DNA from: Prevotella sp. E13-17
GTDB taxonomy: Bacteria > Bacteroidota > Bacteroidia > Bacteroidales > Bacteroidaceae
Length of the DNA: 64,000 nucleotides
Direction: 5' to 3'
NCBI RefSeq assembly: GCF_022024035.1
Contig: NZ_CP091787.1
Coordinates: forward strand, 2,822,001 to 2,886,000
The notes below the pieces were generated by a model, which ran no database searches, had not been told where the DNA came from, and worked only from the letters and a program-made list of their open reading frames with translations. Every line of letters starts with the position of its first letter. Position 1 is the first letter of the stretch. A program made the translations under genes and the position numbers. This document shows, in pieces, positions 1 to 10,100 of this stretch.

Positions 1-1
1 A

Positions 2-1066
2 GATTACGTCATAGATGTTTATATCGTTACAAAATACCTTCCATGGTATCTGCGCTTATTACGCAATATTAATAAACAGGACAGGAAAAAAGAAATCATT
101 CTTGATGGAATAACTTATCACATATTGTGGTATCGCAAATCCATTTTGGAACATATCATAACAGAATGGTTTAGATTGCCTCCCTATTTTCTGAATCGGT
201 TTATATGTAGAATGGCAAAGGAAATGCGCAACTATGATTTCCTGTCTGTCCATTCTGGTTTAGCTGGCAAAATAGCACAAAAAACAAAGGAACTCTATCA
301 TATACCATATTGTATAACTTGGCATGGCTCAGACATACACACGCATCCATTCCAAAGCAAATTGGCTTTTGCGCAAACAAAGTTATTGCTTAATAATGCA
401 TACTGCAATTTTTTTGTGTCACAGGCATTATGTGACAAAGCCACAACGATAACAGACAGTTTTCGGAGTGAAATACTGTATAATGGGATTAGTAGTAAAT
501 TCTGTTGCTATAGTGTTGAAGAAAAGAAAAAACTAAGAAAAACAAAAGGTGTGCCTGACGGGAAAAAAGTAGTTGCCTTTTGTGGTGCATTGTTAGATGT
601 AAAGAATCCACTATCATTGCCACCTATTTTCAAGTCTGTGATGGATAATAGGGAAAACAATTTGATTTTTTGGATAATAGGTGATGGCCCTTTAAAACCA
701 CAAGTGGAGAGTGAGGTGGAATCCCTTCATCTGCCATGCGTTTTTTGGGGTAACCTCCCTGCAGAAGAAATGCCTGTAATGATGAATTGTATCGACGTTT
801 TAGTACTTCCAAGCAAAAAAGAGGGGTTGCCTCTCGTAGTGATAGAGGCATTGGCTTGTGGCTCAAATGCTGTTGGTAGTAATGTTGGGGGGATAAAAGA
901 AGCGGCAGGTGAAGACAATGTATTTGATTTGGATGATAGTTTTGTTAGTCAAATATCAACTCGTATAAATTATTTGCTTCATCATACTGTTGAACAGCCT
1001 TTAAATGAAGTGTTTGACTGGAAAAAAACAGCAAGCAAAGAAAAAAGTGTTTATGACGCCATTTAG
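2..1066 (+). CDS. GT4-family glycosyltransferase, 5' end outside window
   Basis: The reading frame is open from base 2, so the gene starts upstream; the first in-frame start-like codon (TTG at 125) is internal. The visible 355 codons cover most of a GT-B fold enzyme of the GT4 type. The C-terminal half holds the nucleotide-sugar site: a CGAL..VKNP segment, IIGDGPL, and the E-x7-E motif in EGLPLVVIEALACG followed by G..VGG. Family knowledge says such enzymes transfer a sugar from an NDP-sugar to a lipid-linked glycan at the cytoplasmic face. It is the first of a run of polysaccharide genes on the same strand; its TAG stop lies 1 nt before the likely ATG of the next gene. The region is AT-rich compared with the rest of the window. 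The exact donor and acceptor cannot be told. Confidence 0.88.
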   Translation, partial: DYVIDVYIVTKYLPWYLRLLRNINKQDRKKEIILDGITYHILWYRKSILEHIITEWFRLPPYFLNRFICRMAKEMRNYDFLSVHSGLAGKIAQKTKELYHIPYCITWHGSDIHTHPFQSKLAFAQTKLLLNNAYCNFFVSQALCDKATTITDSFRSEILYNGISSKFCCYSVEEKKKLRKTKGVPDGKKVVAFCGALLDVKNPLSLPPIFKSVMDNRENNLIFWIIGDGPLKPQVESEVESLHLPCVFWGNLPAEEMPVMMNCIDVLVLPSKKEGLPLVVIEALACGSNAVGSNVGGIKEAAGEDNVFDLDDSFVSQISTRINYLLHHTVEQPLNEVFDWKKTASKEKSVYDAI

Positions 1067-1067
1067 A

Positions 1068-2303
1068 ATGACAAAGATGATCAGATACATATTGCTAATT
1101 ATATGCTTGTTGATATATATTTATAACATCCAACTGCTAGCAATACCTATTGCTGCGAAGACATTGTTAGCTGTTCCTGGGTTTATTTATTTCCTTACAG
1201 ACAAAAAAAGCAAGGTAACATACCAGAAGTTGCAAAAGTACATTAAACTATTTGGCGTCGCACTTCTACTTTTTTTATGGGGTCTTTTCACAATGGTCAT
1301 TAACGGGTCTGACGAAATGCTTTATCTCGCATATATCAAGAATTTCCTCTTGTGGTTTTTTGAAGTTTATTTTCTTTGCCATTTAGCCAAAAGCTTAGTA
1401 AGCTCTTTCCTTGACCTGTGTAAAATCATCACAATAGTGGTTGCATTTGAAAGTTTATTAGCTCTCTGTTTGAAGTTTAATCCTTCATTTGCTGAGATAG
1501 TTAGTAATATAGTAGAAATGAAAGTGTATCAAGTTAGTTCCGATAATTATATGGATACAAGTGATATGACGGACTTTTCACGAATCATCGGTTTTGGTAA
1601 TGCCGTATACTTTGGTGTTTTGACATCTTGCACGCTTGGTTTGATTTCGTGTGCATACGTATTATATCACAGCAAAAGTATTTTTATTTATATCGTTTGC
1701 TATAATATCATATCAATTGTTTCTATTATGACAGCACGCACTGCGGTCGTTCCCATTGTACTCGGATTGGCTCTGGTATTGTTTTATCATGCGAAAGAAC
1801 GTAATGGCCATGTCATCAGAACAACCATTTTGATTTCCTTGAGCGCATTTGTAACAATTCACCTTGCTCTGACATTTTTACCAGACGACATGCTTGAATG
1901 GCAGATGAAATTATTTGGAAATATGACTGAAAATTCAGAATCAGAGCATTTGCTAAAATGGCTAATAAATACGAAATTTGAGGATAAAACATTATTTATA
2001 GGAGATGCTCATTATAAGGTGGATGATTTCGAATACTATAAAAATGTTGATATTGGCTTCTATAGGCAAATTTTCTACTCTGGGTTAATCGGACTAAGCA
2101 TCATTCTCTATTATAATATAATGATACTGAAATACATTAAAAAGAGTGATATCTCAGACAAAAGCCTTGGCCCATACGTTGCGGTACTCTTTATTTGTTA
2201 CTTGATATCCATGTTTAAAGGTGATATTAATTATGTGGAGCTGTATTTGCTGGTCTTAATGATGTTTGATTTTTCTATTAAAAAGAATATTCTTACAAAA
2301 TGA
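1068..2303 (+). CDS. Wzy-like O-antigen/capsule polymerase, multi-pass membrane protein
   Basis: A 411-aa hydrophobic protein with roughly ten predicted membrane segments and one large polar loop near residues 290-330 (DMLEWQMKLFGNMTEN onward), the layout of O-antigen polymerases that join undecaprenyl-linked repeat units in the periplasm. I place the start at ATG 1068, two bases after the upstream stop; ATG 1053 is the alternative, and the frame is open back to 1005 inside the upstream gene. Its stop overlaps the next start (ATGA at 2300). Wzy proteins share little sequence, so the call rests on topology and on neighbouring glycosyltransferases. An exporter of the Wzx type is not seen in this window and is presumably upstream. 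Confidence 0.75.
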   Translation: MTKMIRYILLIICLLIYIYNIQLLAIPIAAKTLLAVPGFIYFLTDKKSKVTYQKLQKYIKLFGVALLLFLWGLFTMVINGSDEMLYLAYIKNFLLWFFEVYFLCHLAKSLVSSFLDLCKIITIVVAFESLLALCLKFNPSFAEIVSNIVEMKVYQVSSDNYMDTSDMTDFSRIIGFGNAVYFGVLTSCTLGLISCAYVLYHSKSIFIYIVCYNIISIVSIMTARTAVVPIVLGLALVLFYHAKERNGHVIRTTILISLSAFVTIHLALTFLPDDMLEWQMKLFGNMTENSESEHLLKWLINTKFEDKTLFIGDAHYKVDDFEYYKNVDIGFYRQIFYSGLIGLSIILYYNIMILKYIKKSDISDKSLGPYVAVLFICYLISMFKGDINYVELYLLVLMMFDFSIKKNILTK

Positions 2304-3094
2304 AACTATTGATCGTTTGTGTGAACTATAATTCATACGGGGAACTATGCAACTATCTTCAGTCGGTTGACAAATCTGCATCAAATGTAGAGGGTGATTT
2401 ACAACTGGATGTAATAATAGCAGATAATTCTTCCTCAAAAGAGGTCGTTGATTGTGGCGCATATAAAGCTATACAGGTAAAACAGGTCGAACTGCAAAAC
2501 CTTGGATATTTAGGTGGAGCTCAGGCTATCATTAACAACCTTGAAGATGTCAGTCAATACGACTATATAATCATTTCTAATGTGGATTTACAGTTTGAAG
2601 ATGAAACCATCAAACAGCTGAAAGACTTTAAAGCAGGAGACGACGTAGCATGGGTTGCTCCGAGTATTTATTCCGAAAAGTTCAAAAGAAATCTTAATCC
2701 GAGTATTATAAATAGATATAAACGGTGGAAATTATCTTTGCTGAAGCTAACGTACAATAGCTTATTCTATAGTATTTATACAAAGTATTACTATGCCAAC
2801 AAAGGGAAGAATGTGGTGTACCCAATGATGGATATTTATGCAGGTCATGGCTCCATTATTATACTCACCACCAACTTCTTTAGAATCTATCCAAAGATAG
2901 ATTATCCAATATTCCTTTATGGTGAAGAGATATATCTTGCAGAACTCATCAGAAGAAAGCGAATGAGGGTAGTGTACGCTCCTTCGATTGAAATAAAAAC
3001 GACAGGAGGGGTTTCTACATCTAAGATGCCGTCAGACTCTTACTTTAAGTTCAATAAGGCAGCAATCAATTTCATATTGAAAACCTTCTATTAA
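2300..3094 (+). CDS. GT2-family glycosyltransferase (rhamnosyltransferase-like)
   Basis: 264 aa with a GT-A fold signature: an N-terminal CVNYNSYGELCNYL strand, then IIADNSSSKE, NLGYLGGAQA and the metal-binding region SNVDLQF near residue 94. This pattern is typical of rhamnosyltransferase-like GT2 enzymes that carry NxDxx in place of the classic DxD. The start codon overlaps the stop of the polymerase gene, and the stop overlaps the next gene (TAATG at 3092), so translation is probably coupled. Donor sugar is unknown. Confidence 0.85.
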   Translation: MKLLIVCVNYNSYGELCNYLQSVDKSASNVEGDLQLDVIIADNSSSKEVVDCGAYKAIQVKQVELQNLGYLGGAQAIINNLEDVSQYDYIIISNVDLQFEDETIKQLKDFKAGDDVAWVAPSIYSEKFKRNLNPSIINRYKRWKLSLLKLTYNSLFYSIYTKYYYANKGKNVVYPMMDIYAGHGSIIILTTNFFRIYPKIDYPIFLYGEEIYLAELIRRKRMRVVYAPSIEIKTTGGVSTSKMPSDSYFKFNKAAINFILKTFY

Positions 3095-3891
3095 TGGACA
3101 ATAATAATTTGGTGTCAATCATTATGCCTTCATATCAATGTGGGCGTTTTATAGAAGAGAGTATAAGGTCAGTACGGGCCCAGACGTATCCGTATTGGGA
3201 GCTGATAATAGTCGATGATTGTTCAGACGATAGTACCGTTGAGATTGTTTCGGAAGCAAAAAAACATGATAACAGAATATGTTTCATTCGGAATGGTTCC
3301 AACCTTGGAGCTGCAGTTTCCCGTAATTTGGCAATAAGAAAAGCAAAAGGGCGTTGGATTGCTTTTCTTGACAGTGATGATTTGTGGGAACCGACAAAAT
3401 TAGAAAAACAAATCAAGTTTATGGTAGAGAATGGATATGTTTTCTCTTATCATGAATATGTTGAGATAGACCTACATGGTAATGAACTTGGCATCCATGT
3501 AAGCGGTAAAAAACACGTGAAGAAGTTTGATGTATTTGCGTGTTGCTGGCCAGGATGTCTCTCTGTAATGTATGATGCTTCGGCAGTTGGTCTTATTCAA
3601 ATAAAAGATATTAAGAGAAATAATGATACGGCATTGTGGCTGAAAGTGATCCGTAGGGCTGATTGTTATCTGCTGCCAGAGATTCTTGGTAAATATCGTA
3701 GACGTGATGGCAGTATTACCCCAAAAAGGTTATGGGATCGCATTCTGGCCCACTATCCGTTGTTCCGTGTTGCAGAGGAAATGAATCCTATCTCGGCAAT
3801 ATTCTGGGTGATTATGAATATGTTTGGAAATGCATATAAGAAGATGAAGTATGTTAAACAGTATGAGGTGAAAGGCCCCTATCGCGTGTAA
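3094..3891 (+). CDS. GT2-family glycosyltransferase
   Basis: 265 aa. The first ~110 residues are a clear GT2 domain: VSIIMPSYQCGRFIEESIRS, IIVDDCSDDSTVEI, NLGAAVSRNLAI and the DxD-type FLDSDDLW motif. The C-terminal third is less conserved and probably recognises the acceptor. It belongs to the WfgS/WfeV-like enzymes common in Bacteroidales capsule loci. TAATG overlaps join it to both neighbours, so it is part of one polycistronic message. Linkage and sugar cannot be read from the sequence. Confidence 0.87.
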   Translation: MDNNNLVSIIMPSYQCGRFIEESIRSVRAQTYPYWELIIVDDCSDDSTVEIVSEAKKHDNRICFIRNGSNLGAAVSRNLAIRKAKGRWIAFLDSDDLWEPTKLEKQIKFMVENGYVFSYHEYVEIDLHGNELGIHVSGKKHVKKFDVFACCWPGCLSVMYDASAVGLIQIKDIKRNNDTALWLKVIRRADCYLLPEILGKYRRRDGSITPKRLWDRILAHYPLFRVAEEMNPISAIFWVIMNMFGNAYKKMKYVKQYEVKGPYRV

Positions 3892-4835
3892 TGGAAATGA
3901 TTAGCATCATCATACCTTGCTATAACCAGGCCGAATTTTTGCCTGAAACGTTGAAATATGTTCAAAGCCAGACCTATGCCGACTTCGAGTGCATCATTGT
4001 CGATGATGGTTCCACAGACAACTCGGCAGAAATAGTCCATTCATTTATGGTCAATGACCCTCGCTTTTGCCTGGTTTCAAAACAGAATGGAGGAACTGCC
4101 ACGGCACGGAATGTCGGCCTAAAGGCTGCATCTGGCGACTATGTGATTTTCCTCGATGCCGATGACTTCCTGCATCCAGAGGCATTGGCCAGGCAATTGG
4201 AGCATACGACGAAGCGTCAGTTGGACGTCTCGCTCATGGAGTGGAGTTACTTTGTCGAGAGGGAGAACCGCGAGATTGTCTTTATGAAGCATACGCCCAT
4301 TAAGACGCGCATCTTCGTTTCGCTTCATGTCTCAATGCTGACGCGCTGGGGCTTAGATTTTACTTATCCGCCACACGCCATAATGTATCGTATGGATTTC
4401 TTGCGTTCGCTCGGATTGACCTTTTCCGAGAAAATCCGTTACCGCGAAGATTGGGATTTCCTGCTTGACGTGAGCGGTATCCACGGTGTGCGTGTGGCTC
4501 AATTGCGCGATTATGAAGGTGCCTACTATCGGCAGAACCCGAAAGGAAAGACCTGCTCGGGCAGCAAGATGTCGAAAGGCAATTTCATCTATCTTCAATA
4601 TAAGTGTCGAGAGGTGGGGTTTGCCGATTTCCTCCTGCTTTCCTACAGGTTGTCAAGTGAAATGGTCTTGTTGGTGGGACGAATGGTGAAGTTCCGTGAC
4701 TATACGATGCTGTCACACCTCGGCATCCTATTCAGACATTGGCGTTCGGTTCTGATGCTTTTTGGAGGCATCTGTTTTCTGCCTTTAGCTGTTTTGCATG
4801 TGGCAGTACGTTCTGTGTGGGAATATAGCGCTTGA
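3891..4835 (+). CDS. GT2-family glycosyltransferase with C-terminal hydrophobic segment
   Basis: 314 aa. The N-terminal GT2 domain is easily seen: ISIIIPCYNQAEFLPETL, IIVDDGSTDNSAEIV, NGGTATARNVGLKAA and VIFLDADDFL. The last ~40 residues (VLMLFGGICFLPLAVLHVAV) are hydrophobic and may sit on or in the inner membrane next to the lipid-linked acceptor. Base composition is richer in G+C than the genes before it, which hints that the locus is a mosaic. It overlaps the upstream stop by TAATG; 38 nt separate it from the aminotransferase. Confidence 0.87.
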   Translation: MEMISIIIPCYNQAEFLPETLKYVQSQTYADFECIIVDDGSTDNSAEIVHSFMVNDPRFCLVSKQNGGTATARNVGLKAASGDYVIFLDADDFLHPEALARQLEHTTKRQLDVSLMEWSYFVERENREIVFMKHTPIKTRIFVSLHVSMLTRWGLDFTYPPHAIMYRMDFLRSLGLTFSEKIRYREDWDFLLDVSGIHGVRVAQLRDYEGAYYRQNPKGKTCSGSKMSKGNFIYLQYKCREVGFADFLLLSYRLSSEMVLLVGRMVKFRDYTMLSHLGILFRHWRSVLMLFGGICFLPLAVLHVAVRSVWEYSA

Positions 4836-4873
4836 TTATTAAATTAAGATAAAAGAAACGTTATATAACAAAA

Positions 4874-6142
4874 ATGAAATCGATGAAAATTCCTTTCTCT
4901 CCTCCCGATATGAGTGAGGAGGAGGCTAAAGAAGTAAGAGAGGCTATATTGTCTGGATGGATTACGACAGGGCCGCGAACCAAGAAACTGGAAGCACAGA
5001 TATCAGAATACGTTGGAACAGCCAAAACCGTTTGCCTGAGTTCGGCAACAGCTTCTATGGAAATGGTGCTTCATTTGCTGGATGTACAACCAGAGGACGA
5101 GGTAATCGTTCCGGCATACACCTATACGGCTACGGCCTCAGTTACACAACATGTGGGTTGCCGGTTGGTCATGGTGGATAGCCAGAAGCACAATGTTGAG
5201 ATGGACTATGAGCAGTTGGAGCAGGCTATCACGGAGAGAACCAAGGTGATTATGCCGGTGGATATAGCAGGCATCGTGGCCGACTATGACAGGGTGTATG
5301 AGATTGTAGAGCGGAAGAAGAGCCTGTTCAGACCTGCCAATGCGCTGCAGGCGAAGATAGGCAGGATTGTTGTAGTGGCAGACTGCGCCCATGCATTTGG
5401 TGCTGTAAGAAAAGGAAAGATGGCTGGAGCCATTGCGGATTTCAGTGCATTCAGTTTCCATGCAGTGAAAAACTTCACTACTGCTGAGGGGGGTGCTCTG
5501 ACATGGAGATTGCCTTTCGGGAATGATATTGTACCGACTGATGTTGATTATATGCCGATTGTACCCAAGAAAGAAGGTGAAACCTGGAATGAGATGCTAT
5601 ACAGGATATCCCAACTGTTCAGTCTGCATGGACAGAACAAGGATGCCCTTGCCAAAACAAAGGTCGGAATGTGGGAATACGACATCATCGGCCCATGGTA
5701 TAAATGTAACATGACGGACATCATGGCATCTCTTGGCTTGGTGCAGATGCGGCGTTATCCCAAGATGCTGGAGAGAAGACAGCAGATCGTGGCTCGCTAC
5801 AATGCTGCACTCGACGGCCTGAATGTGGTATTGCTGAATCACAAGGATGCAGAGCATTGTAGTTCGCATCACTTGTATATGGTTCGTCTGCCGGGTAAAA
5901 GTCGCGAGGAGGTGAACCGGGTGATGGAGCAGATGGCAGAACGAGGCATTGCCACGAATGTACATTTCAAACCACTGCCGATGATGACGGCATACAAGGC
6001 ACTGGGCTTTCGTATTGCTGATTATCCGAATGCGTACCATCTGTTTGAAAATGAGATAACACTGCCATTGTACACCCGTCTCAACGACGAGGAAGTGGAC
6101 TATGTGATAACTAACTTCGTAGATATCATCAAGAATTTGTGA
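4874..6142 (+). CDS. DegT/DnrJ/EryC1/StrS-family PLP-dependent sugar aminotransferase
   Basis: 422 aa. Family landmarks are present: the N-terminal PFSPPDMSEEE, GWITTGP, the SATAS loop near residue 58, AYTYTATAS at 81, the PLP-binding ADCAHAFGA (D170, H173) and the Schiff-base lysine in FHAVKNFTTAEGG (K199). These enzymes add an amino group to a 4-keto or 3-keto nucleotide sugar. The adjacent PglC-type transferase suggests that the amino sugar made here may be the first sugar put on undecaprenyl phosphate, as with bacillosamine-like residues; that is inference. About 25 extra residues around 145-165 resemble an insertion I associate with Bacteroidales members. Start ATG 4874 is chosen; ATG 4883 is also possible. 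Confidence 0.93.
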   Translation: MKSMKIPFSPPDMSEEEAKEVREAILSGWITTGPRTKKLEAQISEYVGTAKTVCLSSATASMEMVLHLLDVQPEDEVIVPAYTYTATASVTQHVGCRLVMVDSQKHNVEMDYEQLEQAITERTKVIMPVDIAGIVADYDRVYEIVERKKSLFRPANALQAKIGRIVVVADCAHAFGAVRKGKMAGAIADFSAFSFHAVKNFTTAEGGALTWRLPFGNDIVPTDVDYMPIVPKKEGETWNEMLYRISQLFSLHGQNKDALAKTKVGMWEYDIIGPWYKCNMTDIMASLGLVQMRRYPKMLERRQQIVARYNAALDGLNVVLLNHKDAEHCSSHHLYMVRLPGKSREEVNRVMEQMAERGIATNVHFKPLPMMTAYKALGFRIADYPNAYHLFENEITLPLYTRLNDEEVDYVITNFVDIIKNL

Positions 6143-6759
6143 AAAGATTATTCGATATAGTCGCGAGCGGACTTGGACTCATTCTGCTAAGTCCCCTCTT
6201 TTTGGTTCTTGCCATTTGGATTAAGGCAGATTCAAAGGGACCGGTGTTTTATCGCCAGATACGTGTAGGAAGGTACAACAGGGATTTCCGTATCTTTAAG
6301 TTCCGCTCCATGCGAGCCGGTTCTGACACGGGAAGCCTTATTACGATTGGTGGCCGCGACCCTCGCATCACGCGTTCCGGCTACTTGATCCGTAAGTTCA
6401 AGCTCGACGAACTGCCTCAGCTCATCAATGTTTTTGTGGGCGACATGAGTCTGGTGGGGCCGCGGCCGGAGGTTCGCCACTATGTGAACTACTGGACACC
6501 CGCGCAGATGCACGTGCTGGATGTCCGCCCTGGTATCACCGATCCTGCGTCTATTAAATTTCTTAACGAGAATGAATTGTTGGAAAAGACTGAAGACCCG
6601 GAAAAATACTATATAGAGGTCATCATGCAGGAGAAGATAAGGTTGTATTTGGAATATGTCGAGAAGCATAACTTCTTTTATGACCTGGCGTTAATATTTA
6701 AAACCTTTGGGGTAATCGTGAAAGAAAAATTATTCAGCGGCTCCTCTATGCAAAGTTAG
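6139..6759 (+). CDS. Initiating sugar transferase (PglC/WcaJ-type phosphoglycosyl transferase)
   Basis: 206 aa, the short form of the family. One N-terminal hydrophobic helix (residues ~4-28) is followed by the catalytic domain: GPVFYRQIRVGR, FRIFKFRSM, KFKLDELPQLINV, DMSLVGPRPE and RPGITDPASI. These enzymes move phospho-sugar from a UDP-sugar to undecaprenyl phosphate, the first step of glycan assembly. The start is GTG at 6139, embedded in the stop of the aminotransferase (GTGA overlap), which supports coupled translation and a shared pathway. Confidence 0.95.
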   Translation: MKRLFDIVASGLGLILLSPLFLVLAIWIKADSKGPVFYRQIRVGRYNRDFRIFKFRSMRAGSDTGSLITIGGRDPRITRSGYLIRKFKLDELPQLINVFVGDMSLVGPRPEVRHYVNYWTPAQMHVLDVRPGITDPASIKFLNENELLEKTEDPEKYYIEVIMQEKIRLYLEYVEKHNFFYDLALIFKTFGVIVKEKLFSGSSMQS

Positions 6760-6774
6760 CGAATTTCACAAATT

Positions 6775-6990
6775 ATGGATAAGATAAACTTGAATGATAA
6801 GACCTTATTGGTTACTGGTGCTGCCGGGTTTATCGGTAGTAATTTAGTAAAGAGACTGCTTAGAGATGTGAAAGGAGCTACCATTATTGGCATTGACAAT
6901 ATCAATGACTATTATGACGTACGACTGAAAGAGTATCGTCTCAGTGAACTGAATAAGAGTGTACCAAAAGTACAATATGGGAGTTTATAA
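6775..6990 (+). pseudogene. Truncated NAD-dependent UDP-sugar epimerase (N-terminal remnant)
   Basis: 71 codons that match the start of a GalE/CapI-like UDP-glucuronate 4-epimerase: LLVTGAAGFIGSNL carries the GxxGxxG dinucleotide site and IIGIDNINDYYDVRLKEYRL the strand-helix after it. Full-length members have about 330-350 residues, so the YxxxK catalytic site and substrate domain are absent. After the TAA there is no recognisable continuation before the hairpins at 7104. It marks the 3' edge of the polysaccharide locus and looks like a recombination scar. Confidence 0.75.
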
Positions 6991-7103
6991 ATACAGAAGG
7001 CATCGACGCCGATGTTCGTCACCGTAGAGGGGATGGTGATTGCGCATTTAGTTGTTTGCAAGGCAAAAAAGCCGAGTACGGCTACCAGATACTGATAGCT
7101 TTA

Positions 7104-7153
7104 AACAGAAATCCACCGAGACATCAAGTAAGACGTCTCGGTGGATTTCTGTT
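7104..7153. terminator. Perfect 19-bp inverted repeat between convergent genes
   Basis: Left arm 7104-7122 and right arm 7135-7153 are exact reverse complements (AACAGAAATCCACCGAGAC), with a 12-nt loop. It lies between the end of the polysaccharide locus and the end of the convergent 2185-aa gene and probably stops transcription from both sides. No long T-tract follows on either strand, so the mechanism is uncertain. Confidence 0.65.
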
Positions 7154-7160
7154 CAGGTAT

Positions 7161-7183
7161 AGGGTAGGCATCACGCCTACCCT
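7161..7183. terminator. Second hairpin at the 3' end of the 2185-aa gene
   Basis: Arms AGGGTAGGC (7161-7169) and GCCTACCCT (7175-7183) with a 5-nt loop, placed 7 nt after the stop of the minus-strand gene. Together with the larger hairpin beside it, it makes a double stop signal. Confidence 0.55.
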
Positions 7184-7189
7184 ATCGTA

Positions 7190-10100
7190 TTACTTCAAAA
7201 CAACTTTTTTGCCGTTGATGACATAGACAGCACCCTTCTTCAATGCACCTGTCACCTTGCGGCCTCTCAGGTCGTAAACCTTACCAGCCTCAACAGCAGC
7301 CTTGATATTAGCGATACCAGTTATCAACGTTCTAAAGCTATCCTCTGCACTGATCAGTGCCTGTTTGGCAGCAGTCAGCGACTCTACCGTAGCATCAGTA
7401 GCATCGAGAGCAGCTTTGGCGGTAGTAATCGCCGTAGCCAGTGCCTGATTGGCCTCTGTTCCCATGTCGGTCTTAGCCAACTCTTCGGCAGCGGCAATCT
7501 CTTCGGCCAGAGCCTGCTTGGCAGCAGCCAGCTCGGCAGCAGCCTTTGTCACCAGTGCATCTACCACAGCCTTGAGAGCAGCCTTGGCGGTGGTCAGCGA
7601 CTCTACGGTCGCATCGTCGGCATTCAGGGCAGTCTCGGCAGCGGTAATACCGTCAGCCAATGCTTTAGCACTTGCCTCAACATAGTCGTCAGCATTCAGT
7701 GCCTTGGCAGCAGCGATCTCATCAGACAGAGCCTGCTTGGCAGCAGCCAGTTCGGCAGCAGCCTTTGTTACAAGTGCGGCAACCACAGCCTCGAGGTCGG
7801 TCTTAGCCGTAGTCAGCGAAGCAACCGTAGCCTCAGCAGCATTCAGGGCTGTCTCGGCAGCAGTAATACCGTCGCTCAGAGCATTTGCGCTGGCCTCGGT
7901 ATAGTCATCTGCATTCAGAGCCTTGGCTGCATTGATAGCAGTCAGCAGACTATCCTTAGCAGCATTCAGGTCGGCAGTAGCCTTGTCGATGACCTTCACG
8001 TACTTCACATTATTAATAATGAACCAGCCATTACCAACAAATGAGGGGTTGTTGACAGTGAGGTTCAGCACGCCATCCTCGCCTACATAAGCGAAGGTCT
8101 CAACCAGGTACTTACCCTCGTCAAACTTAGCCTTAGCCTGCTGCATAGAGTTAGGATCATTGCCCTCACCCTTGTCGGCAGCCCAGCTCTTCACTTGCAC
8201 CTTGTTGCCGTTAGCATCCAGGTAAGCCTGTACGGTGTTATAACCAGACTCATAACGGGCTACACACTCTTCAGCGCCACCATTACGATAGAAGGCCTGC
8301 ATGGTCACCTTGTAAAGTCCCTTCTCAAGACCCTCTACGGTCTGTGTATAAGAACCCGTAGCCTGCCACATCTCCGTACCGTTATCATTGGTAGCGGGCT
8401 GATTGTCTTGTGGTCTTACCACGGTCTGTGTCCAGCCGTGACCAGCAGCGAAGGTCAGCTCATTAGCCTCGCCTTCAACCAGTTCGGCATCGTTGGCAAT
8501 GCCGGCAGCAGTCTTGGCAGCAGCAATCGCAGCAGCCTCGCGACCAGCAATCAATGTATTGTACTCATCCTTCGTCAAGAACTGCCATTCGGCCTGAGCC
8601 TCATCAGAGATATTTTCGCCCATGATAGCATTGCCAGCCACAGCCCACTTGTCGGCATCGTCCTTCGTGTAAACATAGAGACGGTTGTCGGCCACGTCGC
8701 GACTGCTGTTGTGCAGGTAGAAGCCGTTCTGTGTTCTCTCAAGCTTATAAGCGCGAACACGGTCGCCAGAGCAGTCTGCATACATCCAGTAGTCGTCACC
8801 ATAGTACAGACCATTGTCAAACGACTGCAGTTTGTAGGTCTCATTGGTCATGTCAACCGTCACGTTGACAGCCACGCCATAGTCGTCGGCCACGGCACGA
8901 GTGCCATGAGAGCTACCACGACTGAGGAACTTCTCGGAGAACGGATTGTAAACATAGTAAGTACCCTCCTGCAGAGGCAGGTTAGCAACGAGGAAGGTTT
9001 GTTCGGCCGTCTTCAAGGCCTCAACGGCAGCATCTACAGCAGCGGCATCGTCGGAAGTGAGCAACTGCTTAGCAGCGTCGATAGCACCATCGAATGCGGT
9101 AAGTCCTTCTGTACGTGTTGCTGTCTTCAGAGCCTCTGCCTTAGCAATCTCGTTGGTCAGCACTTCCTTAGAAGCCTCAAGCAAGAAGAGCAGCTTCACA
9201 TTGTCGAAGCCAACAACGTTTTCGTTGGCAGCCGTCTGCTTGATATTCAGGCTGATCGTAACGTCTGACTTCTCGGTCAGTGTGAAGTCAACAGCATAGT
9301 TACTCCAAGTGCTGTTGCCAGCAACATTCTTGCTGACGCCAGCAGCACTGATCGTTGCAGAAGCGCCGCCAGCACCATTGAAGAATGCGTCTGCCATCAG
9401 GCGGTAATCGCCAGGCAGCAGTTTCACGGTCTGCGAGAGTGTCAGGTTCTCGCTGTTACCCCAACGGAAGCGCGTCCAGTAGGTGTTGGCACCACCATTT
9501 TCAGGTTGTGGTCTGTTTTGGAAGTTGTTCCATGCCTGACAGTTGGCGTTCAGCGCCGTCATATCGTTCGACTCACCATTCTCGTAGGCAACATTCCAGC
9601 CTGCAGGCTGATAGATAGCACGGTCATTCTTGGGTGTAGCATATACAGAATACTCACCCTCGAAGTCGCCATTAACCAGTTGCTTAGAAGGATCGAACTT
9701 CAGCACGAAATCCTTTGTCAGACTGCCCTCTTCGAACGATACGTCAGCAACGGTTTCCTTCTCGTAAATGTCATATTCAGCCTCTACATCGTAAGTACGT
9801 CCGTTCTGGATGACGTTAATGCTGTAAGCACCCTCTGCATCAGCTGTTCCCGTGTACTGCACACCAGCACCATCGTTGCTGGTCAGTGTGACAGTGGCAC
9901 CAGCCAGAGCTTCACCCTTGCCGTTCTTCACCGTGCCAGAATAGGTAGTAGGAGCTACCTCCAAAGCTATATGGAGCACAGGCAGAGCAGACGATGACCA
10001 ACTATTTGTTTCAAACGTAGTCCGGGTATCATTTTGGTGATAGTATGCCAGATTGTTGGTTGCCGAAGTACCAGCCTCGAAGCTTGCTGACTTCCACTGA

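Noticed and set aside
1005..1067. Longer N-terminus for the Wzy-like polymerase
   Set aside because: It would overlap the upstream glycosyltransferase by over 60 nt and add a lysine-rich segment before the first membrane helix; ATG 1068 or 1053 fits better.
8195..9268. 357-codon open frame on the plus strand
   Set aside because: It lies antisense inside the 2185-aa gene, whose signal peptide, repeats and tail are convincing. The plus frame has no promoter, signal or family pattern and arises from the codon bias of the true gene.
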